From assembly GCA_016748015.1 (NCBI GenBank), contig JAAOMT010000372.1, positions 799,400 to 863,399 of the forward strand: a DNA stretch of 64,000 nucleotides, written 5' to 3'. Position 1 is the first letter of the stretch, and every line of letters begins with the position of its first letter. Source of the DNA: Geosiphon pyriformis. Its lineage: Eukaryota > Glomeromycota > Glomeromycetes > Archaeosporales > Geosiphonaceae. The position numbers and the translations under genes are program-made. The notes beneath the pieces are model-generated. The model did no database searches. It was not told the DNA's origin and was given only the letters and a program-made list of their open reading frames with translations. Below, piece by piece: positions 44,463-56,146 of this stretch.

Positions 44463-45490
44463 TTTAACAAATGAGACCCAAAAGCCATTTAGCACAATAT
44501 ATCAAACTAAATAATCTAAACTAGGCACAAATCATGTATTTTCTACATGTAACTAGTTACTTGGACCAATTAGAGCAATACTATAAATCTATTTTAACAG
44601 TTACTGCATTATCAGTACCAGAAAAAAAACTACAAGGTTTCTGGAAACCAAAACTGATACCATGCATCTTTACAATTCCACACAACTTGACAACATTATT
44701 TAAGAGCAAAGTCAACAGACCACAAATTTCAGGAGGCACTAAATTATTATATATGACCAGGTTTTTTTTTTCTATAATCATTTTATACTTAGCTTTAATT
44801 ATTCATATCTCAGTTTAATAAACCATCTCCAAACTCCATACTAAATTGACCATCTTATAATTGGCAATTTTGATACTATTGAAAGAGAACACAGTCTTCA
44901 AACACCATTTTTTAAATACAATATCCTTATACAAAACAGTATATATGACATTGTCAAAAGCACACAAATAGAACATTTGCAAAATGCAAAACAATAACAA
45001 GCTCAAATCTGACATAGCATCCTATTGAACTGAACATAATTCAAGCAGATCTTTATAAAAATCAAAGTTTAATGAGCACATAAAGGAATAGTTAGAAGTT
45101 TTTACCTTTCTATAATAAAAGCATAATACATTAGGATATCTTTTATTATACAAACATTTCTAAATAGTGACTGGTAAATGATAATACAATGTTTTTATAA
45201 AATACAAGTGCAAACCAGCAGTAAACTTACTTATGTAGCCAGCTATAATATATAAGTTAGAGTGTTAAACTGAGGCAGTCTAAATTCAATTAATATCCTT
45301 TTTTATATTTGTATTAATAACATCAGATTTAGATCCAATTTCTTAATACACATAATAAACAGCTCTGAAAATGTCTTGAACAAAATAACAAATATTACCA
45401 AAAATTGTCATTCTATTAACACTAATATATTTTTCATTAACCAGAACAAAAAAAACCAAATTTAAACATAAAACCAAATTCGACCATTAT
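44463..45490 (-). pseudogene. LINE C: 5'-truncated LINE tail (ORF2 C-terminus and 3' UTR)
   Basis: Minus-strand pieces match LINE A and B: KCLYNKRYPNVLCFYYRKVK (about 45,150-45,090; LINE B KHLYNKIYLSVLCLYCGEVK), LLLFCILQMFYLCAFDNVIY (about 45,000; LINE B CVLQMLFLCTFDDMLY) and KLCGIVKMHGISFGFQKPCSFF (about 44,650). The 3' UTR corresponds to LINE A 6,088-6,200 and stops at about 44,463. Upstream, similarity begins at VLVNEKYISVNRM (about 45,450) and is lost beyond about 45,490. Only the last kilobase of the element was copied or survives. The Cys/His motif is decayed. Confidence 0.75.
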
Positions 45491-47245
45491 TATTTAATTT
45501 ATAATAAATTAAGTATTTTAATTAATGTTGTATAAAATAGATTTAATTGGTTAAAATAGTTAATTATATGTAAAAAGTACATAAATTACAACTATTTATT
45601 AAATTTTTAAATTTTATATATTAAATTTTTAATTAATAATAATAATTTATTTTCAAATATAAAATAAATATAATATTAAATTATTAATTATTAATTTATT
45701 AATTTTCAAATTTATTAATAAGTGTTAAATACTGCTTATTATTATTATGTAATTTAAGTTTAATTTATTTAATAATAATCATGTTAAAATATTAATAATT
45801 TATTAATTATATTAAATAATATATTTACTTAACTTTATAGAAAATCCATTTAAATATTATTTATTTCTGTTTTATTTATGCCAAGTATTAATTTTATGAA
45901 TTTTATTGTTTATTAAATTTGTTAAAACTTAATTCGATGTATTATTAATAAAAATGTTTCGATTGTTAAATAAAAATTTTTGTATCATTCAAACTAGGTT
46001 ACATGGGTTTAAAATTTTTTTTTCATATTAGAACCATCAAATCTGCAATGCAAGAAAAAAACATTTTGATTAACCAAAAATATCTTTTCTGGCTTAAGGC
46101 AAAACTCATGCATTGAGGGTTTTTCAAAGTTCATAGGTTAATCCTGGAATTTGGGAAACATTCCGAACTAATGGGGAACGGAATTTCATTTCCTTGTTCG
46201 ACCCGAGAAGTTTCAAATTTGTAACTCGTTAAATGTTACTTGTTGGAAACTTGCATGAGTGCATTCTTTTTCTGTATGGTGTGATATTATAGTAATTATT
46301 GAAATTACATAAAACTTAAAAAAACCTAGTTTTGTCCATTGATAAAAAAAAATTTCGGATATGGATATTGAATTCATTCTGATCATGCCAACTCTGAATA
46401 TCAGATACTTTATCAAAGATGAAAGTTTCGCTGACCATTATAAAATTCAAAGTTCAGCATAGCTGTCTTTAGGAACTCTCATAACAAACTGGGAGTTGTT
46501 TTGCAGATAATTACTGTTATTTTTCCAATTTCGGAAATCAAATTCTTGCAAAATTTCCTTTTTCGCGTCTAATCACAGGCTTTGTGATACAAATGAATGC
46601 CCCAGCCCAATGTATCATATCTGCTATCAATTTATTCTGAAAATTCTGGCCCTCAGTTCAAAACCATCACCATCATCAGAACGTTACTTTCTAAATTATG
46701 CGCTCTTATAACATTTCTAGTTACCTTACTCTATCTTAAATACCGAGTTGCTATAAAAAAATCAACAGATAAATAAGACAACCAAATTATTGAGATATTA
46801 ATCTCAAATAACACTCAACCTCTGTTTTAGCAATACTTCTTGCTTTTGCCTTTTTTCTAGATACCTGTTCCTAGTTATTATTTAACCAAAACATTTATCA
46901 CGATATTTTACAATTTGCTTTTAAACGTTCAAGGGTTGGTATAGTTTTTTGAAATTCGCTTTGCTGTTGCATTAAAACTAAATAGTATCACAACTGGGAC
47001 GCGTTTTTACCATTTTTCCCAAAGATTTTAGCTTTCCAAAAACTTTTACAATTCCTGAACTTATCAAATTCTCGGTTACACTATTAAAAAACACTATAGC
47101 CTTTGAATTAATAACGCAAGAAGACTTGAACAGCTGCAGACTAAAATCCTTCAAGGACATTCAAGCTCAGTTCACAATAAAAGCTTTCTAATAACAGTCT
47201 ACCTAAGATACCGGAGTACGTAACTCAAACCTTTCAGGCCTGTAA
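45491..47245. other. Intergenic: AT-rich to about 45,960, then unassigned sequence upstream of the HMG gene
   Basis: The first half is A/T-rich spacer. From about 46,000 the composition is more balanced (sequence around 46,130-46,220 and 46,560-46,740), suggesting regulatory or decayed coding DNA, but no frame longer than 67 codons and no family resemblance was found. The last 80 bases are presumably the HMG gene's 5' UTR. Confidence 0.45.
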
Positions 47246-48586
47246 ATGCCATCAGGCACACGGACTCCCACTAATATGCAAGTTGATATCGATCCTCGCA
47301 TTGTTGCTGAATTGACATCTAAAAGAGATCAGGTATTGAAGATATTTCGAATTCCTCAATAGATATATCAATGTGTTTTTGTTTCAAATACCTTTTGACT
47401 TTATCACTTTCACACTAGCTTGCCGCCGCTTACGAACAAGTCGCTATCTCACTACGAGCTGCAGCTATTGCTTGCGACGAATTTCAGGCATTATTGCCCA
47501 TAGATTTTACATTGTTACCTCCCAACTTGTTACAGCAGAATACCAATCCACTCTTAAATAATAATAACAATAATAGTAATAGTAATCAAGAAATTACGAT
47601 AGGGGGCACATCAAGGAAAACTAGAAAGCCACATGTAAAAGATCCGAACGCGCCCAAGAAACCAAACTCACCGTATATTTTGTTCAGCAATGAAATTCGA
47701 GCTACTACTAAAACTGAGTTTCCATCAGCCAATCAAAAAGAGATAGTGAGGCAGATCGGTCTCAAATGGAAGGAACTTTCACCTGAACAAAAAAGAGTAA
47801 GCTTATTTTAAAAAAATAAGTCGATATGGATCTTGGATCTAATGTTTCATTCAAATAATGATCTGTAATTTTCCATTCAAAATTTAGATTTATGAAGACA
47901 GATATTCCACCGATAAAGAACGATATGACGAAGAATTACGCTCCTATCGAGCAACACAAGGTAATCTCGAATCCCCGCCGGAAACTTCATCTAATGAAGA
48001 GAGTGGTGATCCAAGTATTCTTGCAACCGCGACTATTCAGCCAAGCAATCCCAATATTATATCTGAAATACAATTAGGTGAGATCACGACATCATTGTCA
48101 ACTGGTTCATTAACGACCACATTTTCTGCCAGCGAGCAAACTCAACCTAAATATCCAGATACCGATCAACCTGCCTTTAAATCTGATCCTGCTCCCGAGT
48201 TTGTAACAATTCCCGAGTTCCCATCGATGAATGTTGAAACAGTTCCGCTAGATTCTATCAATTCGGTGTCTTCTAATAAAAGAGGAGCGGACGATTTAGA
48301 GGTGGCTCTGGAAGATGTGGGAAAGCAACAACACACCAACAGTGAAGAAATTGAAGAAAATGATCCGCCAAAGAGGAGGAGAATGGCTACAAGAGGCAAA
48401 AAAATTCAGGAACTTGATCAATCCCAATCGGGGGTCTTTGAGATACCTGATGAACCTGAGTCTCAAGTTATCAAAAAAACAAGACAACGACGAAATGCCA
48501 ACAATAATGCTAATGGAAATTCGGCGGTAAATTTAGCACCAGAAATTGGCACCAATTTGAGGAAGAGAAGAGGCAGGAACCCATAA
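47246..48586 (+). CDS. HMG-box DNA-binding protein (three exons)
   Basis: Exons 47,246-47,332, 47,419-47,796 and 47,888-48,586, joined by GT-AG introns of 86 and 91 nt with matching phase, give 387 residues. ATG 47,246 is the first Met (MPSGTRTPTN). A helical N-terminal segment (KRDQLAAAYEQVAISLRAAA) and an Asn run precede one HMG box at about residues 91-165 (DPNAPKKPNSPYILFSNEIR; WKELSPEQKR). The long acidic/Ser-Thr-rich C-terminus has basic patches PPKRRRMATRGKK and LRKRRGRNP, likely nuclear signals. A single box of the NHP6/HMGB sequence type in a longer protein recalls the INO80 subunit Nhp10/Nht1, but this is tentative. It is not obviously of the MATA-HMG type. It is convergent with the RFC gene. 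Confidence 0.88.
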
Positions 48587-49234
48587 TTTATCTTGCTTCT
48601 CAAAAAAATGGCCGCTTTGATAATCAGTTTCCCCTAGAACACTTCCCTGCATGTTTGACGGTTTAATTCGCTTTTGAGAAGCGTAATGGAAACCAGATCC
48701 TACGAATATTTTCTTCTTTCATTTTGTAAAAAAGTGCACGTTTTTGTTCGAATTTATAGATTTTCCTTTGTCAACTTGCATTTAGATTTTCGAATAGGTC
48801 TTCTGTTGGGTTGCAACTAGCTTATAAAAATTAGGGGATTGGCATAAAACCTTTTAAATCTTGTGCCTTTTAACTTATTTCGTTCTAGTAAAATTGCGTG
48901 ACGAAAATTTTTCCTGTAAATTATATTTTGTGCCTATAAGATCAAATCAAAATCAATCAACAAAATACCCTCAAAATGTAAATATTTAACTAGCACACTT
49001 CTTTAATGTATGTTATAATGATTTTGATTTGTTTTTCTGAATGTCTGAAATCTCCATGCTTAAAATTTGTTTCTTTAATAAGGGGAGATCAGGCATATAT
49101 TCGCAGCGGCTTGACATTTTGTTAATTAAAATATAATAAAAGAAAATTACCGTCTTTGACTCTCATGGTATTAGGACGTTTAAACATTACTTTATTCCAA
49201 GGAAGAAGCATTTCAATTCTGACCTTAAGGCCCG
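48587..49234. other. Convergent intergenic region (HMG gene / RFC gene 3' ends)
   Basis: About 650 bp between two stop codons facing each other. It presumably holds both 3' UTRs. No further gene was seen. Confidence 0.6.
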
Positions 49235-50982
49235 CTAGTTTACTAGTTGCATTGCACTTTTAAAACTTCCCAACAATGCGCTTAACTGAAATTTTTCGGA
49301 TCCTCCTGAAGAAAGCCGATATCTGAGGACAGAATTTAAAAATATGTTATTTGTCTAATCCCAAGAGAGGAATCAAATTTCAAAATACTGACTCAACGTT
49401 TGCAAGATTTTCTAGCAAATGAATGCGAACATGTGCTGGAAATTGATAAGTCTCGAGGAACTTATAGATATTGGTTATTATATCTTGTAAAGCCAACCCT
49501 TTTTCGGTCTTCAATTTCATTATTTCTTTTATAGGATCAAATTGTGGGTTAGAAAAATTTTACCCTCACTCGAAAAAAGTCATGACATACTGACTTGAAT
49601 ATGCGGTGGCAAATTCATCACTAGACATCACTTCTATTATGAATTGTATATCTTGGGGTTCCGGGTTGCCTGTACAATTATAGACATCTGATTCATCAAT
49701 AAAATCATAGGCCGCATGACACGCCTAATTAATGGTGGGCAAAGATAAGACATGTAATTGAGAACATTCTTTATTTAAATGAAAAAGGCTCTCAAGTTCC
49801 AACTTACCTGAAGAACATTCAAAGCTCTTCTCATATCTCCTCCAGACAGTTCCATCAACGCTTTCTTACCATCTGGTGTTATGTTTACCCTGTAGAAGTT
49901 CAGGACAATGTTTATTGAGAGGATATGCATTTTTGATAACTTACTTTTCAGCTTCAATTATCATATCCAGACGTGATTCTACCTGATCAGTTTCTAGCGG
50001 AGAGAACCTGAAACGAGTACAACGTGATTGCAAAGCAGGTATGATTTTGCTCACGTAATTACAGATGATGCAAAAACGCACATTTTTCGTGTATTTCTCC
50101 ACAACTTTTGACAAAAAGAGCTCATAAGTTAGATGATGTCTATATGACAAAGAAAGAGTCTAACCGACGTACTTCGTCTTAAAGCATTTTGAGCTTGTGT
50201 TGTCATAGCATCAGCCTCATCCAAAATAATCAACTTAAAGCCTGAGCTGAATAAAAATGGATATTAAGCATTGTTTAAAACTTTTGATAGTTATGCAATC
50301 TTATGCATTTTACCTGAAGATCTTACGAGTACTTGCAAATGTCTTTATTTGTTCTCGTACGGTGTCAATGCCACGTGAGTCCGAGGCATTCAACTTCAAT
50401 TATTCATTGGTTTGCGTTGCATTAGATCTCCCTTGATTGATTGTGTTCGAGAAAACATACAAACCTCCATGACCATAGATTTCCAGCGAGGACCATAAAG
50501 TTTTTGAGCACAAGCAAGAATTGTTGATGTTTTTCCGGTCCCTGGTGGTCCATATAACAAAAGATGCGGCAATCGCTGTTGATCAATGAATTTTTCAACT
50601 GAAATATTATAATTTGTAAAGTCACCATAAAAATCATTGGCTTAGTAAAAACTCAAGGTAAGAAAATTGAGAAATATATACTGGTGGCAGTTATATGCTT
50701 ATGTGATACAAGGTCATTTAACGTTTTTGGACGGTATTTTTCTACCCTAAGACAGAATATATATATGTAAAGAAAATTTCAGAGGAATGATTTTGAATTT
50801 GAATCCTAAAAAGTAATATGAAATAAATGTAAAAACCAAGGCAAGTTTTCCTCCCCAGGTGGCGCGATTCCGAATTCTTCGACGGCTCTCTCTTTCCCTT
50901 TAAGCTTGTTACTCGAGGAAAGTCTCAGCGGAGAGGGAGGGCTTTGACTATCTTGTTCCTCATAATCCATAACATCATCCAT
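49235..50982 (-). CDS. RFC3: Replication factor C small subunit (yeast Rfc3 / human RFC5), ten exons
   Basis: Minus-strand exons 50837-50982, 50682-50746, 50465-50598, 50314-50393, 50173-50246, 49945-50104, 49808-49889, 49595-49724, 49393-49525 and 49235-49322 join in phase into 363 residues. It is a clamp-loader ATPase that helps load PCNA at primer-template junctions in the nucleus. Visible motifs: [11 protein letters not shown] near the start, Walker [24 protein letters not shown], Walker [11 protein letters not shown], and the RFC-box SRCTRF. The C-terminal domain ([48 protein letters not shown]) identifies the Rfc3/RFC5 subunit rather than Rfc2 or Rfc4. Length is close to the usual 340. 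Introns are 55-90 nt. ATG 50,982 gives a short acidic N-terminal extension ([13 protein letters not shown]). Confidence 0.95.
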
Positions 50983-51952
50983 TAGTTTACGAGTATTGAT
51001 TCAAAATTAAGTCGCGTTCTCCCGTCTATTACAAGTTTTGTAGATATTAAGTTATCTAAATTCATCTGCATAAATCTTACATAAAAGAACTGGCGAAAAT
51101 TAAAACTTAAAAACTTAAACTAAGATAAAATTAGATTACGTAATTTTATAAATAAATAGATAAATGATCAATAATATTATTTTTGAATATTTAATAATTG
51201 GCTTTAAAATACATGAAATACTTATGACAAATCAAAATTTAAATTTTAGAAAACAGTTTAAATATAAAAAAAAACTATTTAAAAGGATTGGCTTCTTAAA
51301 TGTTATAATTTTTAGCTAAATAAAACGCCAAAATTTTTATTTTAGTATAAAAAAATTTACGTATTATCTAATTAGAATTATTTATATTTTTAATTGACAT
51401 TAATCTAAACAATTAATTGATAAAGAGAATTTTTAATATATAATTTAATATTACTATTTTTTATATGTAGTTTAAAATCTTGATACTTGAAAAAACATAT
51501 TTTTATTATGAATAATATAACAATTAAAATAATATTGGAATTGGTTATAAGTGTGATCCTAAGAGTACGTAACAGGGAATTTTACAGTTCACGTGTGACC
51601 AGCCTTTATAAAAAAATTGTTTAAAATAAAACTTTTTTATTATTATATTATGTATGATAAATTATTAATAAATAAAACATGAAAAAATTAAAAAAATGTG
51701 AATATTACACAAATTAAATTTAATTATTATTTTATTGATATAAAAAACAAGACTAAATAATTAAAAATAAAACAAACAATTAAAAAATAAAAGTTATTTA
51801 CAAAGATTATATATAATTAATATTATGTATTTATATTTTATTTTAAATATTAATTAATTTAAAGATCTTCCAGGCTCGATCAAAATCATGTGATTTTATG
51901 GTATTGGATCTTTTGTAACATCTGGACATAACTTGAAAACTAGGTGCTTATA
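50983..51952. other. Divergent, AT-rich promoter region between RFC3 and HADH genes
   Basis: About 970 bp separating two start codons on opposite strands; it presumably holds both promoters. It is strongly AT-rich, and no specific element could be named. Confidence 0.55.
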
Positions 51953-53092
51953 ATGTCGCTTTTCATTCGTTATGGTTTACGTCCCTCAACATGCGTCGCT
52001 TTAGAAAAAAGTCTTTTTTACCCTCGTTCGAATGTCTTAAGCTATTTATCCTTTTCAACTTCCGCACCTTCAGGAGCTGCCTCTCATGTACAAAATATAA
52101 CTGTCTATGGCTCAGGTTTGATGGGTGCAAGCATTGTTCAGGTGGGCGCTCAACATGGCTTCAAAGTCACAATGGTGGACCTTGATCAAAGATATTTGCA
52201 AAAGGGGCTCGATATAATCAATGCCTCCTTGAAACGGATTGGCAAAAAATTGTTCAAAGATTCCAATGACCAAGAAAATTTGATAGAGTCGACATTTGCT
52301 AATATCACGACCAGCACAGATTCTTCCCGAGCTGCCAGCAAAGCGGATTTGATAATTGAGGCTATCGTTGAGAACATTGATACGAAACGAAGTCTATTTG
52401 CTAATTTGGATAAAGATTCTCCAGAGCATACTATATTCGTATCGAATACTTCAAGTTTGCTAATAGGGGAAATTGCAGAGGCAACATCCAGGCCCGAAAA
52501 GTTCGCCGGCTTGCATTTCTTCAACCCGGTCCCACAAATGAAGTTGGTTGAAGTTGTACGAACACATAAGACAAGTCAGGAAACATATGATACATTAATT
52601 GAGGTTACCAAGAAAATGTCCAAGACTCCAGTAACATGCAAAGATACTCCAGGGTATTTTTGATTAATTTTCTCTTGGTATTAAGATACCTTTTAATACA
52701 GATTATATTTTTATCAACCTTGAAAAGATTTATCGTAAATCGGCTTCTCGTTCCGTATCTTATGGAAGCAATACGAATCGTGGAGCGTAACGAAGCCACC
52801 CCCCAAGATGTCGACACTGCAATGAAACTGGGTGCAGGAATGCCTATGGGTCCTTTTGAGCTATCTGATGTGCGTTTGATTTTTCACACTTTTTTGCGAT
52901 CTAAATCAATCCCTCATACAAATCATTATTCTCCAGTTTATTGGTTTAGACACTCTGAACTCAATCGTTGACGGTTGGCGAAAAGAAGGCAAGATTGATA
53001 AGAATCTAGTCGCTCCTAGTAAGCTCTTGGATGATCTTGTAAAAACTGGCCTTCTTGGATGTAAGACAGGAAAGGGATTTTATTCATATTAA
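51953..53092 (+). CDS. HADH: 3-hydroxyacyl-CoA dehydrogenase, probably mitochondrial (three exons)
   Basis: Exons 51,953-52,653, 52,728-52,869 and 52,937-53,092 (introns 74 and 67 nt) join in phase into 332 residues. The enzyme oxidises L-3-hydroxyacyl-CoA with NAD+ in beta-oxidation. The N-terminus [20 protein letters not shown], rich in Arg/Ser and nearly free of acidic residues, looks like a mitochondrial targeting signal of about 45 residues. The Rossmann motif follows ([19 protein letters not shown]), then [11 protein letters not shown] and the catalytic His block [17 protein letters not shown]. The C-terminal domain begins [16 protein letters not shown] across the first intron and has [17 protein letters not shown] across the second, ending TGKGFYSY. 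Length fits the HADH/HBD family (about 290-315 plus presequence). A bacterial-type 3-hydroxybutyryl-CoA role cannot be excluded. Confidence 0.93.
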
Positions 53093-53679
53093 ATGAGTGA
53101 ATTAAAACACCTGACATATTTATTACCAATTGGCCTATTGGGTCTCGGAAAGTTAGATTTTTATAAAACTGATTACTGTAAATCAGGAAGTGCAAGCGCT
53201 AGAATTTTCAGATTAGAATCTTTTGAGAATATCGTATTACTCACATCCCACTATTCACATTAAATTACTTGCATTTCTTACACGAAAATACGATGCTTGT
53301 TTTTAATGATAAAGGAGCATTTTGTTCAAACGCGATGAGTAACCAAAATATATAAAAATAAATATAATAGACAAGTTATTTTGAATATCACAACAGCTCT
53401 GAAGGGACTGTATAAAAAATAAGGAGGAGGGTACTCATATGTATATATACGTGTCAAGGAAAGTGGGAAAAAAGGAAATAGACAGGGGATCAGGAACAAT
53501 ATTTAAAACAAAGGGAGATTTTGGGAGGAAAGAATTTGCTGCAAAAGGGAACGCTAAACATTATATTTCGATTCTTAAATATTGAATCCGTTTGCTTTAA
53601 TCAATTTAAGCATTTCCTTATTTTGTTGGTCTTATGACCCTCTCACACAAATTTTCAATTTTGAAAAACGATTCAATAT
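53093..53679. other. Convergent intergenic region (HADH / kinase 3' ends)
   Basis: 587 bp between two facing stop codons, with no coding signal. Contains purine-rich stretches (about 53,415-53,540). Confidence 0.6.
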
Positions 53680-56146
53680 TCAAAGTCCCCCCACCGAGTT
53701 AGCCAGACTTTCACTCATTACCCCACCCTCCATGGGGTTATAAGTAAATCCAGCAAATTGCTGCTGTACAGTCTCTGAAAGATGTGAATCATCAACGACA
53801 GAATCAAGTGGAGTTTCGGATGTGAATTCTTCATCAAAGTTTGAGGTATCGATCGCGGACTCCTTTAAAAATCAGAAATTTAGTGATCTAAAAGAATTGA
53901 TGAAATAGCTTTAACTTTTGACGTACCACGCTGGGTTTGAATGGTGGCTGAACCTTTTTTTGCATTAATTTTCTCCAATCAATCGAGGTAAAGAATAAAT
54001 GATCTTTAATATATTGAGCCCCGTTATTGCCCAGACGTTGATTGGGATCTCTAGTAAGGAGCTAGAAAGAATATAAAATATCAATATCGAGATATATTAG
54101 GCTAAAGAATTGTAACACTTACCCCTGTCAACAAACTCCTTGCCTCAGTTCCAACTTCATCCGGGAATCGAAGCTCATCTTGCAAAATTTTTCTGTACAT
54201 TTCGTTAGTATTCTCGTCATAAAAAGGTGGTAGGCCCGTCAACATCTCAAACAGCAAGACGCCCAACGTCCACCAATCCACTGTCTTGGTGTAACCTTGT
54301 CCTAGTAAAAGTTCGGGAGCAAGATACTCGGGAGTACCACAAAACGTATTGGTGGTTTCTGTCTCTGTCATATTAAGCTTACATAGACCAAAGTCACATA
54401 AAGCGATATGACCAGTGTAATCTAAGAGAATATTTTCGGGTTTTAAATCCCTTTATGAATGAGGAACGGTGTACGATTTATATTAAGCAAAAAAAAATGA
54501 ATAAAATATTTCTTATGCATATATAGACGAATTCTTGTGCTTTTCATTTCTACTCACCGATAAACAACATTGAAATCGTGTAAGCATTCTAATGCGCAAA
54601 GCAATTCGGCAGCATAAAACCTCGACCTCTCCTCATCGAAACGGCCTTCTCGTTGTAAATGATGAAATAATTCTCCACCATTGACAAAAGCCAAAACGAG
54701 ATATAGTTTCTCAGGGCTTTGAAAGGAAAATTTTAAAGGCACGATAAAGGGATTGTTTATCTGAGCTAAAACGGTACGTTCTGCGAGGGTGTGATTGACC
54801 TCAGATCGGGATACGATATGAGCTTTACGGATAGTTTTTAACGCATATATACGTGATGTATCCCGTTTTCGCACTTGCATGACCTTATTTGTTTCATATT
54901 TTTTTTTTAGATTTAATCATAATGCGAGAAATCGAAAAGGATTTGAACGTGATTATTACCTTGCCAAAACTGCCCTTTCCAATAACTTTTAAAAGATCGA
55001 AAGCGTCAATTGTCAAGGGAGTATTTGCCTGAAAGAAAAATTGACAATGAGCGAATGAGGGAATGCACTCAAGCTCAAATGTTAAATTTCAATAATTTCT
55101 TACGGTATCTTTTTTATAGCAAATCTCAACGTGCACCCTACCAGTACCTCCAGATAATTTGTACCAATCTTGTTGGAGTTTCTATTTAGACAACTTTTCT
55201 TGTCAAATTTATGTTTTTGTGAAGAGAAACAAAAAAACTTTTTTGAAATGATAACATGCATTGACAATGGAAAAGTTGGGTTGAATTTTAAGACTACCCA
55301 GGTAGACATCATTGCCCATATCGTTAGTGTGTTGACCGGTCTGAGTTGCCTTTCGAAGATATATCTGTATTGAAACTTCGGATTCGCGTGACACGTCACT
55401 AACAGAAAAAATTTCAAGAATGTTGAGTTGTATAATTTTTCATGCAGAGAACCGCTTATTATTTCAAAAAGGCATTATATTTTTCAATTAAACCAAAATT
55501 GTTCGAGATAAATAAAGATTTTGCAGAAGGGATTTTAAAGCATTCAGGAAAAACGATATCTAATTCTCTCTCACACGGATCCATGAAATTTACTATAAAT
55601 TAAACCTCCAAAATCGAATAAGAGAAGCGATATATTTCCAATTGGGTTAACAATTAAAACAACTTACAAATGGGCTCGATAACGCCAGGTAGGGCTGTGC
55701 ACTTCGCCACCAAGTGCATCAATCAAAACTTCGTTTTTATCGAATTCGAGAACTACATAGGGCAACCACCAGCATTGTTTCCTTTGAAGACTGTCACGAT
55801 TGCCTCTTGTGGTTGTATGAGAGTTAGGCTGTGAAGGAATTTGTGGAACCTTTATACCAAGCGGTAAACTAATATCAGTCGCCTCGACGACATTGATTAG
55901 AAGCAAACCAGAAGCTAAGACCGGAGTTGGACTCGTTGGAGTGGAGGGAGAATAGGTCCCGTTGCTTGTGTGATTGTAACCATTGTTTGAAGACGGTCGT
56001 GGAGAGGTATTTGTGATGTGGGGAACGTCTTTACTTTCTGCGATTTATGAACGAGGCAATTTTGGATCAAACTACAAAAATAAATTTTGATTTAAGAAAA
56101 TAAAAAAATACATACTTTTATGGGAATTCAAACTTTTTCCGAACAT
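53680..56146 (-). CDS. YPK1: AGC protein kinase of Ypk1/Gad8/SGK type with N-terminal C2-like domain (nine exons)
   Basis: Minus-strand exons 56116-56146, 55668-56037, 55256-55398, 55104-55168, 54960-55028, 54558-54883, 54123-54450, 53927-54061 and 53680-53862 join in phase into about 549 residues. A Ser/Thr-rich N-terminus leads to a C2-like region ([41 protein letters not shown]). The kinase domain has GKGSFGK, ALKTIRK (ATP Lys), YRDLKPEN (spanning an intron), DFG, activation loop [15 protein letters not shown] with the PDK1-site Thr, then a C-tail with turn-motif-like SETPLDS and hydrophobic motif FAGFTY. This matches TORC2/PDK1-regulated kinases controlling membrane and stress responses. 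The exon 3/4 splice is the least certain point; the GT-AG choice given preserves phase. Confidence 0.93.

Noticed and set aside
46213-47160. Small minus-strand frames of 60-67 codons upstream of the HMG gene
   Set aside because: No family resemblance, no splice-consistent extension, and lengths expected by chance.
49775-50637. Several short minus-strand frames as separate small genes
   Set aside because: They are exons of the RFC gene extended into introns; joining at GT-AG sites gives one clamp-loader protein.
51944-51952. Upstream GTG as start of the 3-hydroxyacyl-CoA dehydrogenase
   Set aside because: A eukaryotic gene would use ATG 51,953, which begins the targeting-signal-like N-terminus.
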